Assembly: GCF_006717145.1 (NCBI RefSeq)
Contig: NZ_VFQF01000003.1
Coordinates: forward strand, 682,001-746,000
Direction: 5' to 3'
DNA from: Humibacillus xanthopallidus
GTDB taxonomy: Bacteria > Actinomycetota > Actinomycetes > Actinomycetales > Dermatophilaceae
DNA length: 64,000 bases
Shown here: positions 41,664 to 50,211 of the stretch, in pieces
Layout: each line of letters begins with the position of its first letter
Numbering within the stretch: the stretch's first letter is position 1
Position numbers and translations under genes: made by a program
The notes under the pieces: model-generated
What the model was told of the DNA's origin: nothing
The model's database searches: none
Seen by the model: the letters and a program-made list of their open reading frames with translations, nothing else

Positions 41664-42593
41664 GTGCCTGACGACACTGTTGAGGCCGGCGACACCGGCG
41701 CGACGGCACCGGCCGCGAGGCGTCGGCGACTGACGCTCCGGCGCAAACCAGCCCGGCCTTCGGCCCTGGCTCAGCGCTGGACCACGGTCGAGGGGGTCAA
41801 GCTGCACTACCGCGAGTCGCCCGGGCCGCCCGGGGGCGCCACGATGACGCACCTGCACGGCTTCGGCCTCTCCGGCAGCTACCTCGTGCCGACGGCCGAG
41901 CTGCTCGCAGACGACTTCCACACGCTCGTGCCCGACCTGCCCGGGTTCGGCCGGAGCGGCCGCAGCCCCAGCCCGCTCGGGGTCGAGGGGCTGGCTCACG
42001 CCGCGGCCTCCTTCCTCGATGAGCGGCAGGTGGCCACGACGACGATGGTCGGCAACTCGATGGGCTGCGCGGTCATCTGCGAGTTCGCCCACCACCACCC
42101 GGATCGACTCGACCGGGCGGTCCTCGTCGCCCCCGCCGGGGGCCTGCACAACCAGCCGCTCGGCAAGGCACTCGGGCAGCTGATGATCGACTCCGTGCGC
42201 GAGCCCCCGAGCCTCATCAAGGTGGCGGTGCCCGACTACCTGCGGTTCGGCGTGCCGAGCACGATGCGGCTCTTCCGCGCCCTCACGCAGTTCCCCGCGC
42301 TCGACCGACTGCTCGAGATCGACGTGCCCACCCTCGTCGTGATCGGCAGGTCGGACCCGCTGATGCCCGGGCCCACGCGCGTGAAGGAGGTTGCCGGGCG
42401 CACGGCCAACTCGGTGCTGCTCGTCGTCATCGACGGTGCGGCGCACGCCATCAACTTCAGCCACCCGGGCGAGCTCTCCAACGTCATCCGGCAGTTCATG
42501 ACGGACCAGCCGATCGTCGACGACCCGAACTCGCCGGGCCAGGCCCGGGCCTACGAGATCCACCGCGGGGAGCACCTGCCGGGCACGACCTGA
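41664..42593 (+). CDS. alpha/beta hydrolase
   Basis: A 309-aa cytoplasmic hydrolase. The domain starts near residue 40 (VEGVKLHYRESPGPPGG). THLHGFGLSG forms the oxyanion loop, VGNSMGCAVI holds the nucleophile serine, VVIGRSDPLMP the Asp and DGAAHAINF the His. The first 35 residues are variable and basic. GTG 41664 has AGGGAGGGG about 9 bases upstream. It is followed by an acyl-CoA ligase gene on the same strand, which could hint at lipid or ester metabolism. Substrate unknown. Confidence 0.88.
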   Translation: MPDDTVEAGDTGATAPAARRRRLTLRRKPARPSALAQRWTTVEGVKLHYRESPGPPGGATMTHLHGFGLSGSYLVPTAELLADDFHTLVPDLPGFGRSGRSPSPLGVEGLAHAAASFLDERQVATTTMVGNSMGCAVICEFAHHHPDRLDRAVLVAPAGGLHNQPLGKALGQLMIDSVREPPSLIKVAVPDYLRFGVPSTMRLFRALTQFPALDRLLEIDVPTLVVIGRSDPLMPGPTRVKEVAGRTANSVLLVVIDGAAHAINFSHPGELSNVIRQFMTDQPIVDDPNSPGQARAYEIHRGEHLPGTT

Positions 42594-42724
42594 CGGGACG
42601 CGGGCCACCGGCGGATGTGAGTTCGCTCCACTTCCGTCACTCTCCCTTGCGCCAGCACCGACCCCGGAGTTGGGTGTGGGGAGACTGTCCTGTCCGTTCA
42701 CCGACGCACGCCCGAGAGGCCACG

Positions 42725-44368
42725 ATGACCGACGCTCCGCTCGAGACCCTCGACCCGACCCTCTCGCACACCCGTGGCGAGTCCGAGCCAGCCCTCATCG
42801 AGCAGACGATCGGCGACAACTTCGACGACACCGTGCGGCGCTTCGGTGACCGCGAGGCGCTCGTCGACGTGGCCCAGGGCCGCCGATGGACGTATGCCGA
42901 GCTGCGGGCTGACGTCGACCGGCTCGCTCGCGCCCTGCTGGCCGTCGGGGTCAGGACCGGTGACCGGGTGGGCATCTGGGCCCCCAACTGCTCCGAGTGG
43001 ACGCTCGTGCAGTACGCGACCGCGAAGATGGGGGCGATCCTCGTCAACATCAACCCCAGCTACCGGTCCCACGAGCTGCAGTACGTCCTCGGCCAGGCCG
43101 GCATCTCGACGCTGATCTCGGCCGAGTCGTTCAAGTCGAGCAGCTACCGCCAGATGGTCGACGAGGTGCGTGACGAGGTCGAGGGGCTCGAGCGCGTCAT
43201 CTACATCGGCACGTCCGACTGGGACGACCTGCTCACCCACGCCGACGAGGTGTCGGAGAGCGAGCTGGGCGGCATACAGGCGGGGCTCAAGAACACCGAC
43301 CCGATCAACATCCAGTACACCTCTGGCACAACGGGATTCCCGAAGGGCGCGACGCTCAGCCACCGCAACATCCTCAACAACGGCTACTTCGTCGGAGAGC
43401 TCTGCGACTACACGGAGGCCGACCGGGTCTGCATCCCGGTGCCGTTCTACCACTGCTTCGGCATGGTCATGGGCAACCTCGCCTGCACGACCCACGGCGC
43501 CTGCATGGTGATCCCGGCCCCCGGGTTCGACCCGGCGGCGACGCTGCGTGCGACGCAGGACGAGAAGGTCACCTCGCTCTACGGCGTCCCGACGATGTTC
43601 ATCGCGGAGTGGAACCTGCCGGACTTCGCGGACTACGACCTGTCGACGGTGCGCACCGGCATCATGGCCGGATCCCCTTGTCCCGCAGAGCTGATGAAGA
43701 AGCTCATCGCCTCGGGCATCGAGGAGATGACGATCTGCTACGGCATGACCGAGACCTCGCCGGTGTCGACGCAGAACCGCACCGACGACACCTTCGACCA
43801 GAAGGTCGGCACGGTCGGGCGCGTCGGGCCGCACCTCGAGATCAAGATCGCCGACCCGGTGACGGGCGAGACGCTGCCGAGGGGCAGGGCCGGTGAGTTC
43901 ATGACGAAGGGCTACTCCGTCATGCTCGGCTACTGGGAGCAGCCCGACAAGACGGCCGAGGCCATCGAGGACGGGTGGATGCACACGGGCGACATCGGGG
44001 TCATGCACGACGACGGCTACGTCGAGATCACCGGCCGCATCAAGGACATGGTCATCCGCGGCGGAGAGAACGTCTATCCGCGCGAGATCGAGGAGTTCCT
44101 CTACACCCACCCCGACATCCTCGACGCGCAGGTGATCGGCGTCCCGGACGCGAAGTACGGCGAGGAGCTCTGCGCGTGGATCCGGATGAAGGACGGCGCG
44201 ACCCCGCTCACCGCCGAGTCGCTGCGCGAGTTCTGCACCGGTCAGCTCGCCCACTACAAGATCCCGCGCTACGTCGAGATCGTCGAGGAGTTCCCGATGA
44301 CGGTGACGGGCAAGATCCGCAAGGTCGAGATGCGGGAGGTGACGGCCGAGCGTCTCGGTCTCGTCTGA
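42725..44368 (+). CDS. fatty-acid CoA ligase (AMP-binding family)
   Basis: An ATP-dependent acyl-CoA synthetase of 547 aa. Core motifs are IQYTSGTTGFPKGATLSH (P-loop), YGMTETSP, GYSVMLGYWEQPDK, GWMHTGDIGVMHDDGYVEIT and GRIKDMVIRGGENVYPREIE. The catalytic lysine lies in TGKIRKVEM near the C-terminus. The closest pattern is medium/long-chain FadD enzymes of actinobacteria. ATG 42725 has GAGAGG upstream. It probably activates fatty acids for beta-oxidation. GTATGCCG (42892) and CGGCATAC (43270) fall inside; the latter creates an ATA codon. Confidence 0.93.
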   Translation: MTDAPLETLDPTLSHTRGESEPALIEQTIGDNFDDTVRRFGDREALVDVAQGRRWTYAELRADVDRLARALLAVGVRTGDRVGIWAPNCSEWTLVQYATAKMGAILVNINPSYRSHELQYVLGQAGISTLISAESFKSSSYRQMVDEVRDEVEGLERVIYIGTSDWDDLLTHADEVSESELGGIQAGLKNTDPINIQYTSGTTGFPKGATLSHRNILNNGYFVGELCDYTEADRVCIPVPFYHCFGMVMGNLACTTHGACMVIPAPGFDPAATLRATQDEKVTSLYGVPTMFIAEWNLPDFADYDLSTVRTGIMAGSPCPAELMKKLIASGIEEMTICYGMTETSPVSTQNRTDDTFDQKVGTVGRVGPHLEIKIADPVTGETLPRGRAGEFMTKGYSVMLGYWEQPDKTAEAIEDGWMHTGDIGVMHDDGYVEITGRIKDMVIRGGENVYPREIEEFLYTHPDILDAQVIGVPDAKYGEELCAWIRMKDGATPLTAESLREFCTGQLAHYKIPRYVEIVEEFPMTVTGKIRKVEMREVTAERLGLV

Positions 44369-44505
44369 GGTCGACACGTGCGGTGCGCCGGGCTCTGGGT
44401 ATGGACCCAGGCGAACCGGTGCGGTGCCGCCGTGCCGGGGAAGGCTCCCGGGCAGTAGGTTTCGGGGGAAGGGGTCGTGAGGACCGCCCATCCGAAGGGA
44501 ATGGA

Positions 44506-45996
44506 ATGTCGGACACCACCAAGCTGATCCTGGCGATCGTCGTCGTCGTTGTCGTCGTCGCTGTGATCATCAGTCTCTTCATGAACGCGAGGAAGCGTCG
44601 TGAGCTGGAGCACCGGCGTTTCGAGGCAGGCGAGCTGCGGGCCCGCATCGACGAACACGCCCCGCACCTGCAGGAGACCGCGGACCGCGCCTCGGTGACG
44701 GGGGCGATCGCAGCTGACGCCCGCACCGAGGCGGAGCGCACCGCAGCCGAGGCCGAACGCAAGGCCGCCGAGGCCCGAGCGCTCGAGGAGCAGGCGCAGC
44801 AGCAGGCCGCCGAGGCGCGCCGGCTGGAGGGACACGCCCAGAAGCACGCCGCTGAGGCCGAGGCCGCCCAGTCCTCGCTCGTCGAGCTCGAGCGCAACGC
44901 CGACCTCATCGACCCCGACGTGCGCACCGACGACGAGGGCTACCGGCTCGACGAGTCGGGGCAGCGCCTGCCCGGGAAGGAGCGCGACGGCGCTGCTCCC
45001 GTCGTGGCGACCGGCGCCGCCGCCGCAGCCTCGGCGCCGTTCCTGCGCGACGACGACGAGCCTGACCTCGCCGACGCGGAGAACCCCTTCGCCACGAACG
45101 TTGCTCACGAGAGCGCGGAGACGGCTGACGCCTCGACGGACGCCGCGTGGGAGGACTCGACGGTGGGTACGGACACCGTTGACCGCACCCCCCACGAGAG
45201 CAGGGACGACGTGAGCAACGACGACACGACCACCCGCGACGAGACCGCGAGCGACGCCGAATCCACTGGCGCAGAGGCAGACACGACGAGCGAGCCCCGC
45301 GAGGCGCCCGCCTCGCCGACCACTGACGCTGACGAGGGGCCGGTGGAGCCGGAGTACGACGACCATGGGCTGCTCGTGCGCGACCACACCGAGGAGACCG
45401 TCTCGGTGCCTGCACTCGAGGACCGCGACGAGTACCTGAGCGACAAGGGCACTCCCGGCGACGACCCCGGCGACCACCGGGGCCAGCCGTGGGCGACGAC
45501 CTCGGGCACGCCGGCACCGGAGGCCGAGACCGACTCGGAAACCGACTCGGAAACCGACTCGGAGACCGACTCGGACACCGGTGCGGAGACCGGTGCGGAG
45601 GAGGGCCCGGCGACCGAGGGCGCCCTGGGATCGCGCATGGACCCGTCGACGGAGACCGAGATCGACGGCGGCACCGCCGACTCCGGTGACTCCGCCGCCG
45701 ACGACGCACCTGACGCGGTTCACGACGCCGCACCCGAATCGGCCCACGACGAGCCGCAGCAGTCGGGGCCGCGGGTCTCGTCCTTCGAGGAGGTCGTCGA
45801 CGGCGGCTTCGGCATCGGGTCGGCCGCGCCCTTGCCCGACGGCGTCCAGCCGCTCGGTCACGACGTCAAGGCGAGCCGCGACGGCAGCACCTTCCTGCTG
45901 CCCGGCGAGGAGGGCTACGACGACGCGCAGCCCGACGTCTGGTTCTACAACGAGGAGTCGGCGCGCCGCGCCGGCTTCCGCAGGCACGGCGAGTAG
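44506..45996 (+). CDS. membrane-anchored acidic protein with sunset-like C-terminal motif
   Basis: A 496-aa protein. One N-terminal membrane span (KLILAIVVVVVVVAVIISLF) is followed by a basic stop-transfer, an Ala/Glu-rich coiled coil (about 40-130) and a long disordered Asp/Glu/Thr-rich region (about 150-410). A compact C-terminal segment ends GYDDAQPDVWFYNEESARRA and resembles the short sunset domain of actinobacterial surface proteins. An in-frame 12-bp repeat encodes four ETDS units at 45526-45573. AAGGGA precedes the ATG. The orientation would put the acidic region in the cytoplasm (basic residues follow the span). Function unknown. Confidence 0.75.
   Translation: MSDTTKLILAIVVVVVVVAVIISLFMNARKRRELEHRRFEAGELRARIDEHAPHLQETADRASVTGAIAADARTEAERTAAEAERKAAEARALEEQAQQQAAEARRLEGHAQKHAAEAEAAQSSLVELERNADLIDPDVRTDDEGYRLDESGQRLPGKERDGAAPVVATGAAAAASAPFLRDDDEPDLADAENPFATNVAHESAETADASTDAAWEDSTVGTDTVDRTPHESRDDVSNDDTTTRDETASDAESTGAEADTTSEPREAPASPTTDADEGPVEPEYDDHGLLVRDHTEETVSVPALEDRDEYLSDKGTPGDDPGDHRGQPWATTSGTPAPEAETDSETDSETDSETDSDTGAETGAEEGPATEGALGSRMDPSTETEIDGGTADSGDSAADDAPDAVHDAAPESAHDEPQQSGPRVSSFEEVVDGGFGIGSAAPLPDGVQPLGHDVKASRDGSTFLLPGEEGYDDAQPDVWFYNEESARRAGFRRHGE
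45526..45597 (+). repeat. 12-bp tandem repeat encoding ETDS units
   Basis: Four units GAGACCGACTCG (or GAAACCGACTCG) at 45526-45573 are followed by two decayed units to 45597. Variation in copy number would keep the frame. Confidence 0.85.
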
Positions 45997-46027
45997 GCGC
46001 GCGGCCCCAGCGGGGCCGTCCACACCT

Positions 46028-46062
46028 CGACGGGCAGGTCGCCACACGCGACCTGCCCGTCG
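46028..46062. terminator. terminator between acidic-protein gene and argS
   Basis: A 14-bp stem CGACGGGCAGGTCG/CGACCTGCCCGTCG with a 7-base loop lies 32 bases after the stop. Confidence 0.75.
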
Positions 46063-46123
46063 TCGTGCGTGCTCGCGCACCCCCCAGCGGGAAACGGCGG
46101 CGCGACGACCGTCGGGCCGCACC

Positions 46124-46129
46124 TAGACT
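46124..46129 (+). promoter_or_regulatory. argS -10 element (leaderless)
   Basis: TAGACT lies seven bases before the argS ATG, so transcription would start at or next to the start codon. No ribosome-binding site is present. Confidence 0.6.
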
Positions 46130-46136
46130 TGCCCGC

Positions 46137-47897
46137 ATGGTTTCACCGCTCGTCGCGCTCACGCCCAGGGTCCAGTCCGCGATCGCCGCCGCACTCGGCG
46201 ACGAGTATCGCGAGGCCGACCCGGTGCTGCGCCCGTCGCAGTTCGCCGACGTGCAGGTCAACGCCGCGCTCGCGCTCGCCAAGCGGGTCGGTATGCCGCC
46301 GCGCGAGGTCGCCGCGAAGATTGTCGACGCGCTTGACGTCGACGGCGTGTGCGATGCCGTCGAGGTGAGCGGCCCGGGCTTCATCAACCTCACTTTCTCG
46401 AATGCCTGGCTCGCCTCGCTCCTGCAGGAGGTCGCCGCCGACGAGCGCACCGGGGTGCCGCTCCAGGAGCGCGAGAACATCCCCATCGACTACTCCGCGC
46501 CCAACGTGGCCAAGGAGATGCACGTCGGTCACCTGCGCACGACGGTCGTCGGCGACGCGCTGGCCCGCACCCTCGAGCACCTTGGCCACAACGTCGTGCG
46601 GCAGAACCACATCGGCGACTGGGGCACCCCGTTCGGGATGCTCATCGAGCACCTCCTCGACGTCGGCAAGGACTCCGCCGAGGCCGAGCTGCTCGTCACC
46701 GACCCCAACGCCTTCTACCAGGCCGCGCGGGTCAAGTTCGATCTCGCCGAGAAGGCCGAGCCGGCAGGCAGCGCTGGCGATTTCAACACCCGGGCGCGCA
46801 CGCGGGTCGTTTCCCTCCAGGCCGGCGACCCCGACACGCTCGCCCTCTGGCAGGAGCTCGTCGACCTCTCGAAGACGTACTTCAACAAGGTCTACTCCAC
46901 CCTCGGCATCACCCTGACCGACCTCGACCTCGCGGGCGAGTCGACCTACAACGCGGTGCTCGGGTCGCTCTGCGACGAGCTCGAGGCGGCGGGCATCGCG
47001 ACGATGTCCGACGGCGCTCTCTGTGTCTTCCTCGACGGCTACACCGGCCGCGAGGGCAAGCCCGTGCCGCTCATCATCCGCAAGTCCGACGGCGGCTACG
47101 GCTACGCGACGACCGACCTCGCGACGATCCGCTACCGGGTGCACGACCTCAAGGCGCACCGCGTGCTCTACGTCATCGGGGCGCCGCAGGCGCTGCACCT
47201 CAACATGGTGTGGGACACCGCGCGCAAGGCCGGCTGGCTGCCCGACGACGTCGTTCCCGTGCACGTGCAGATCGGCAACGTGCTCGGCGAGGACCGCAAG
47301 ATCCTCAAGACCCGCTCCGGCAAGCCGCTGCGGCTCATGATGCTGCTCGACGAGGCCGTCGAGAAGGCCCGCGCCGTCATCGACGAGGCGCGGCCCGACC
47401 TCGACGACGAGGTCAAGGCGACCATCGCCCGCCAGATCGGCATCGGCGCGGTGAAGTATGCCGACCTGTCCGTCGCGCACAACAGCGAGTACGTCTTCGA
47501 CCTCGACCGCATGGTCGCGCTGACCGGCAACACCGGCCCGTACCTGCAGTACGTCGTCGCCCGGATCCGCTCGATCTTCCGCCAGGTCGCGATGGACCCG
47601 GCCGAGCAGCACGCGCCGATCCTCGTCGGCGAGCCACAAGAGCGTGCCCTCGCCCTGCACCTGCTCGGCTTCGGCGACGTCGTGGCCGAGGTGGGTGACG
47701 AGTACGAGCCGCATCGGCTGTGCGCCTACCTCTTCGAGCTTGCGCAGTCGTTCTCGGCGTTCTACGAGAACTGCCCGGTGCTCAAGGCCGATACAGATGC
47801 CGTGCGCGAGTCGCGGCTGTCGCTCTGCGTGGTCGTCTTCCGCGTCATGACGACAGGTCTCGACCTGCTCGGTCTCGAGGCCCCCGACCAGATGTGA
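46137..47897 (+). CDS. argS: arginyl-tRNA synthetase
   Basis: A class I synthetase of 586 aa charging tRNA-Arg. An N-terminal Add-1 tRNA-binding domain precedes the Rossmann catalytic core with NVAKEMHVGHLRTTVVGDAL (HIGH equivalent). The KMSKS position is degenerate (LKTRSGKPLRL), usual for ArgRS. The C-terminal all-helical anticodon domain is intact to DLLGLEAPDQM. Probably leaderless. Monocistronic between two hairpin regions. Both GTATGCCG copies in it (46291, 47456) lie in conserved sequence. Confidence 0.97.
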   Translation: MVSPLVALTPRVQSAIAAALGDEYREADPVLRPSQFADVQVNAALALAKRVGMPPREVAAKIVDALDVDGVCDAVEVSGPGFINLTFSNAWLASLLQEVAADERTGVPLQERENIPIDYSAPNVAKEMHVGHLRTTVVGDALARTLEHLGHNVVRQNHIGDWGTPFGMLIEHLLDVGKDSAEAELLVTDPNAFYQAARVKFDLAEKAEPAGSAGDFNTRARTRVVSLQAGDPDTLALWQELVDLSKTYFNKVYSTLGITLTDLDLAGESTYNAVLGSLCDELEAAGIATMSDGALCVFLDGYTGREGKPVPLIIRKSDGGYGYATTDLATIRYRVHDLKAHRVLYVIGAPQALHLNMVWDTARKAGWLPDDVVPVHVQIGNVLGEDRKILKTRSGKPLRLMMLLDEAVEKARAVIDEARPDLDDEVKATIARQIGIGAVKYADLSVAHNSEYVFDLDRMVALTGNTGPYLQYVVARIRSIFRQVAMDPAEQHAPILVGEPQERALALHLLGFGDVVAEVGDEYEPHRLCAYLFELAQSFSAFYENCPVLKADTDAVRESRLSLCVVVFRVMTTGLDLLGLEAPDQM

Positions 47898-48010
47898 ACC
47901 GTGCGGCCGGAGCGTGACCCGGCCACACGGCATACCGGCGCGGTGTCCTCGTGCTCCTCGACCGAGCCCGGGGGATTGCCGGGCCTGTGCCGACGGAGGA
48001 CAGTCGAGCC

Positions 48011-48721
48011 ATGAGCGACTGGGACTTCAGCGGCCTTCGAGCCACCTACGTCAACTGCACCCTGAAGAAGAGCCCCGAGGTCAGCCACACCCAGGGCCTC
48101 GTCGACGCCAGCGCGGCGATCATGGGCGAGCACGGCGTGGTCGTCGACGTCATCCGGCTCATCGACCACGACGTCGCCACGGGTGTCTACCCCGACATGC
48201 GCGAGCACGGGTGGGAGACCGATGCGTGGCCCGAGCTCTACCCCGGGATCCTCGAGAGCCAGATCCTCGTCGTCGCCGGACCGATCTGGCTCGGTGACAA
48301 CTCGAGCGTGACGAAGCGCTTCATCGAGCGCATCTACTCCCTCAGCGGAATGCTCAACGACAAGGGGCAGTACCTCTTCTACGGCCGGGTCGCCGGGTGC
48401 CTCATCACCGGCAACGAGGACGGCATCAAGCACTGCGCCCAGAACGTCCTCTACAGCCTCCAGCACGTCGGCTACACGATCCCGCCCAACGCCGACGCCG
48501 GCTGGATCGGCGAGGCCGGCCCGGGCCCGTCCTACCTCGACCCCGGCAGCGGCGGCCCCGAGAACGACTTCACCAACCGCAACACGACCTTCATGACGTG
48601 GAACCTCATGCACCTCGCCAGGCTGCTGCGTGACGCGGGCGGCATTCCCGCACAGGGCAACCAGCGCTCCGAGTGGAACGCAGGGGAGCACTTCGGCTGG
48701 CACAACCCCGAGTACCGCTGA
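48011..48721 (+). CDS. flavodoxin/NADPH-dependent FMN reductase family protein
   Basis: A 236-aa flavin-binding protein. The first strand and phosphate loop read ATYVNCTLKKSPEVSHTQ, the second flavin contact is VAGPIWLGDNSSVTKRFIER, and ITGNEDGIKHCAQ completes the flavodoxin-like fold. It has no signal peptide. This is the flavodoxin-family-protein group common in actinobacteria, likely an FMN-dependent quinone or nitro reductase. ATG 48011 was chosen by homology; the upstream ribosome site is weak. The tail NQRSEWNAGEHFGWHNPEYR is characteristic of the group. Confidence 0.88.
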   Translation: MSDWDFSGLRATYVNCTLKKSPEVSHTQGLVDASAAIMGEHGVVVDVIRLIDHDVATGVYPDMREHGWETDAWPELYPGILESQILVVAGPIWLGDNSSVTKRFIERIYSLSGMLNDKGQYLFYGRVAGCLITGNEDGIKHCAQNVLYSLQHVGYTIPPNADAGWIGEAGPGPSYLDPGSGGPENDFTNRNTTFMTWNLMHLARLLRDAGGIPAQGNQRSEWNAGEHFGWHNPEYR

Positions 48722-48859
48722 GCGGCCCGACCCGTCGGTCGGGTGCGGGTCGCATCACCCGTTACGGATGATGCGGTGGGCGTTGACGGTTGGGGACACT
48801 GGTGTCAGCGGGCCCCTGCGACGGGGTTCCGCGTGTCCTCCGAGAAAGGTTGCTGTCCC

Positions 48860-49240
48860 GTGTCGTTCTGGGAAATCGTGTGGTTCATCTTCATCTTCTT
48901 TGCCTTCATGGCCTACCTCATGGTCATCTTCCAGGTCATCGGCGACCTCTTCCGTGACGACTCCGTGTCGGGGTGGATCAAGGCGGTGTGGATCATCGCG
49001 CTGATCTTCCTGCCGTTCCTCACCCTGCTGCTCTACCTCATCATCCGCGGTCGCGGCATGTCCGAGCGCACGGCGGCGGCAATCACCTCGGCTCGTCAGG
49101 CGCAGGACGAGTACGTCCGGTCGGTCGCCGGCTCCGGCGCCTCAGGCCCGGAGCAGATCGCCAAGGCCAAGGAGCTGCTCGACTCGGGCGCTATCACCGC
49201 CGAGGAGTTCGCCGCCCTCAAGGCGAAGGCCCTCGCCTGA
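48860..49240 (+). CDS. SHOCT-domain membrane protein
   Basis: A 126-aa protein. Two membrane spans (about 4-28 and 38-62, PLDc_N/YtpI-like) flank a short charged loop (DLFRDDSVSGW). After a linker, the C-terminal SHOCT motif reads EQIAKAKELLDSGAITAEEF. GTG start; AAAGG about 12 bases upstream is somewhat distant. Function of this widespread family is unknown. A hairpin follows the stop. Confidence 0.85.
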   Translation: MSFWEIVWFIFIFFAFMAYLMVIFQVIGDLFRDDSVSGWIKAVWIIALIFLPFLTLLLYLIIRGRGMSERTAAAITSARQAQDEYVRSVAGSGASGPEQIAKAKELLDSGAITAEEFAALKAKALA

Positions 49241-49265
49241 GCGCCCAGCTCTGAACGTCGCCGCG

Positions 49266-49297
49266 AGCCCGTCACCACGTCAGCGTGGGGACGGGCT
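49266..49297. terminator. terminator after the SHOCT gene
   Basis: AGCCCGTCACCAC pairs with GTGGGGACGGGCT with one mismatch and a 6-base loop, 26 bases after the stop. Confidence 0.7.
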
Positions 49298-49371
49298 TGC
49301 GGCATGTCACGAGTGGCGCGCCGGAGCCGATTCGGCTGGCGGGTGGGCGTGCTGCCCCCTACGGTGTGGCC

Positions 49372-50085
49372 ATGACGGGGGTCCAGACGATCGAGACGCG
49401 GGCCAGGGCCGCGCTTGTCGTGGTCACGTCAGCACGCGTGCGCTTCGCGCTCCTTGCAGTCCTCGGCGGTCTCGTCTTCTGCGCGGTCGGCCTCGGGAGT
49501 CGCAGTGCGACGTTGAGTGACCTCACGAGCGCCATCCAGACGGGCAGAGTGACCGAGGTGACCGTCGACGGGGGTCTACCGCCGGGGGCGACGGGCTACA
49601 GCGCGGTGACCCTCCAGTGGGAGGAAGGCGCCCCCGATCACACCGCCACGGTTCTGCAGCTGAGTGACGCGGGACAGGACGCGAGCGACGCCTCGAGCGG
49701 TGAGCGCACCGTCGGTGACGTGCGCTCGCACCTCGTCGCGGCCGATCCGAGCGGCTCCCTGAGCGTCGTCACGGGCGACCTGCCCGCCATGACGGGTCCG
49801 GTCGTCGCGGGCTGGAGCCTCCCCGACTGGATGGGGCCGGCGACGATGCTCCTCTGGGGCGCAACGGTGCTGCTCATGATCTTCGGGCCGGAGCCATGGT
49901 GGGCCACACGGTGGGGCTGGTTCTGGTTGCTGGTCAGTCCCGCCGCGATCGTCGCCGTGCCGATCTACCTGCTCGTGTCGGGTCCGCCGCCCGGAGTGGA
50001 GCGGGGCCCTGGGATGGGCTGGCGCGCCCCCGGTCGATCGACCTTCATGTTCCTGTTGTTCTTCGTCCTCACCTTTGGCGTCTGA
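49372..50085 (+). CDS. membrane protein, unknown function
   Basis: A 237-aa protein. One N-terminal span (about 24-42) is followed by an extracytoplasmic domain of about 110 residues (LSDLTSAIQTGRVTEVTVDG, VTLQWEEGAP). Two or three C-terminal spans follow (MGPATMLLWGATVLLMIFG, WGWFWLLVSPAAIVAVPIY, FMFLLFFVLTFGV). The tail Gly/Pro loop is polar. I do not recognise the family. TACGGT six bases before the ATG suggests a leaderless mRNA. Confidence 0.75.
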   Translation: MTGVQTIETRARAALVVVTSARVRFALLAVLGGLVFCAVGLGSRSATLSDLTSAIQTGRVTEVTVDGGLPPGATGYSAVTLQWEEGAPDHTATVLQLSDAGQDASDASSGERTVGDVRSHLVAADPSGSLSVVTGDLPAMTGPVVAGWSLPDWMGPATMLLWGATVLLMIFGPEPWWATRWGWFWLLVSPAAIVAVPIYLLVSGPPPGVERGPGMGWRAPGRSTFMFLLFFVLTFGV

Positions 50086-50211
50086 CGGCTCCTCTGACGA
50101 CTTACCGTTCGAGTGGTCGCGTCGTCACAGGCGCCGCCGCCGGGACACGGCTTGCGCATGGGGTTACAGGGCCACTCGAGTGGTGTTGCGGGGCCACTCG
50201 AGCGGGGTTGC
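50086..50211. other. short gene-free interval with duplicated CACTCGAG element
   Basis: Two 22-bp direct repeats (about 50171 and 50193) share GGGCCACTCGAG. The first contains the 12-bp palindrome CCACTCGAGTGG (50172-50183), and a third TCGAGTGG occurs at 50109. It lies between convergent genes and could include a terminator. Confidence 0.5.
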
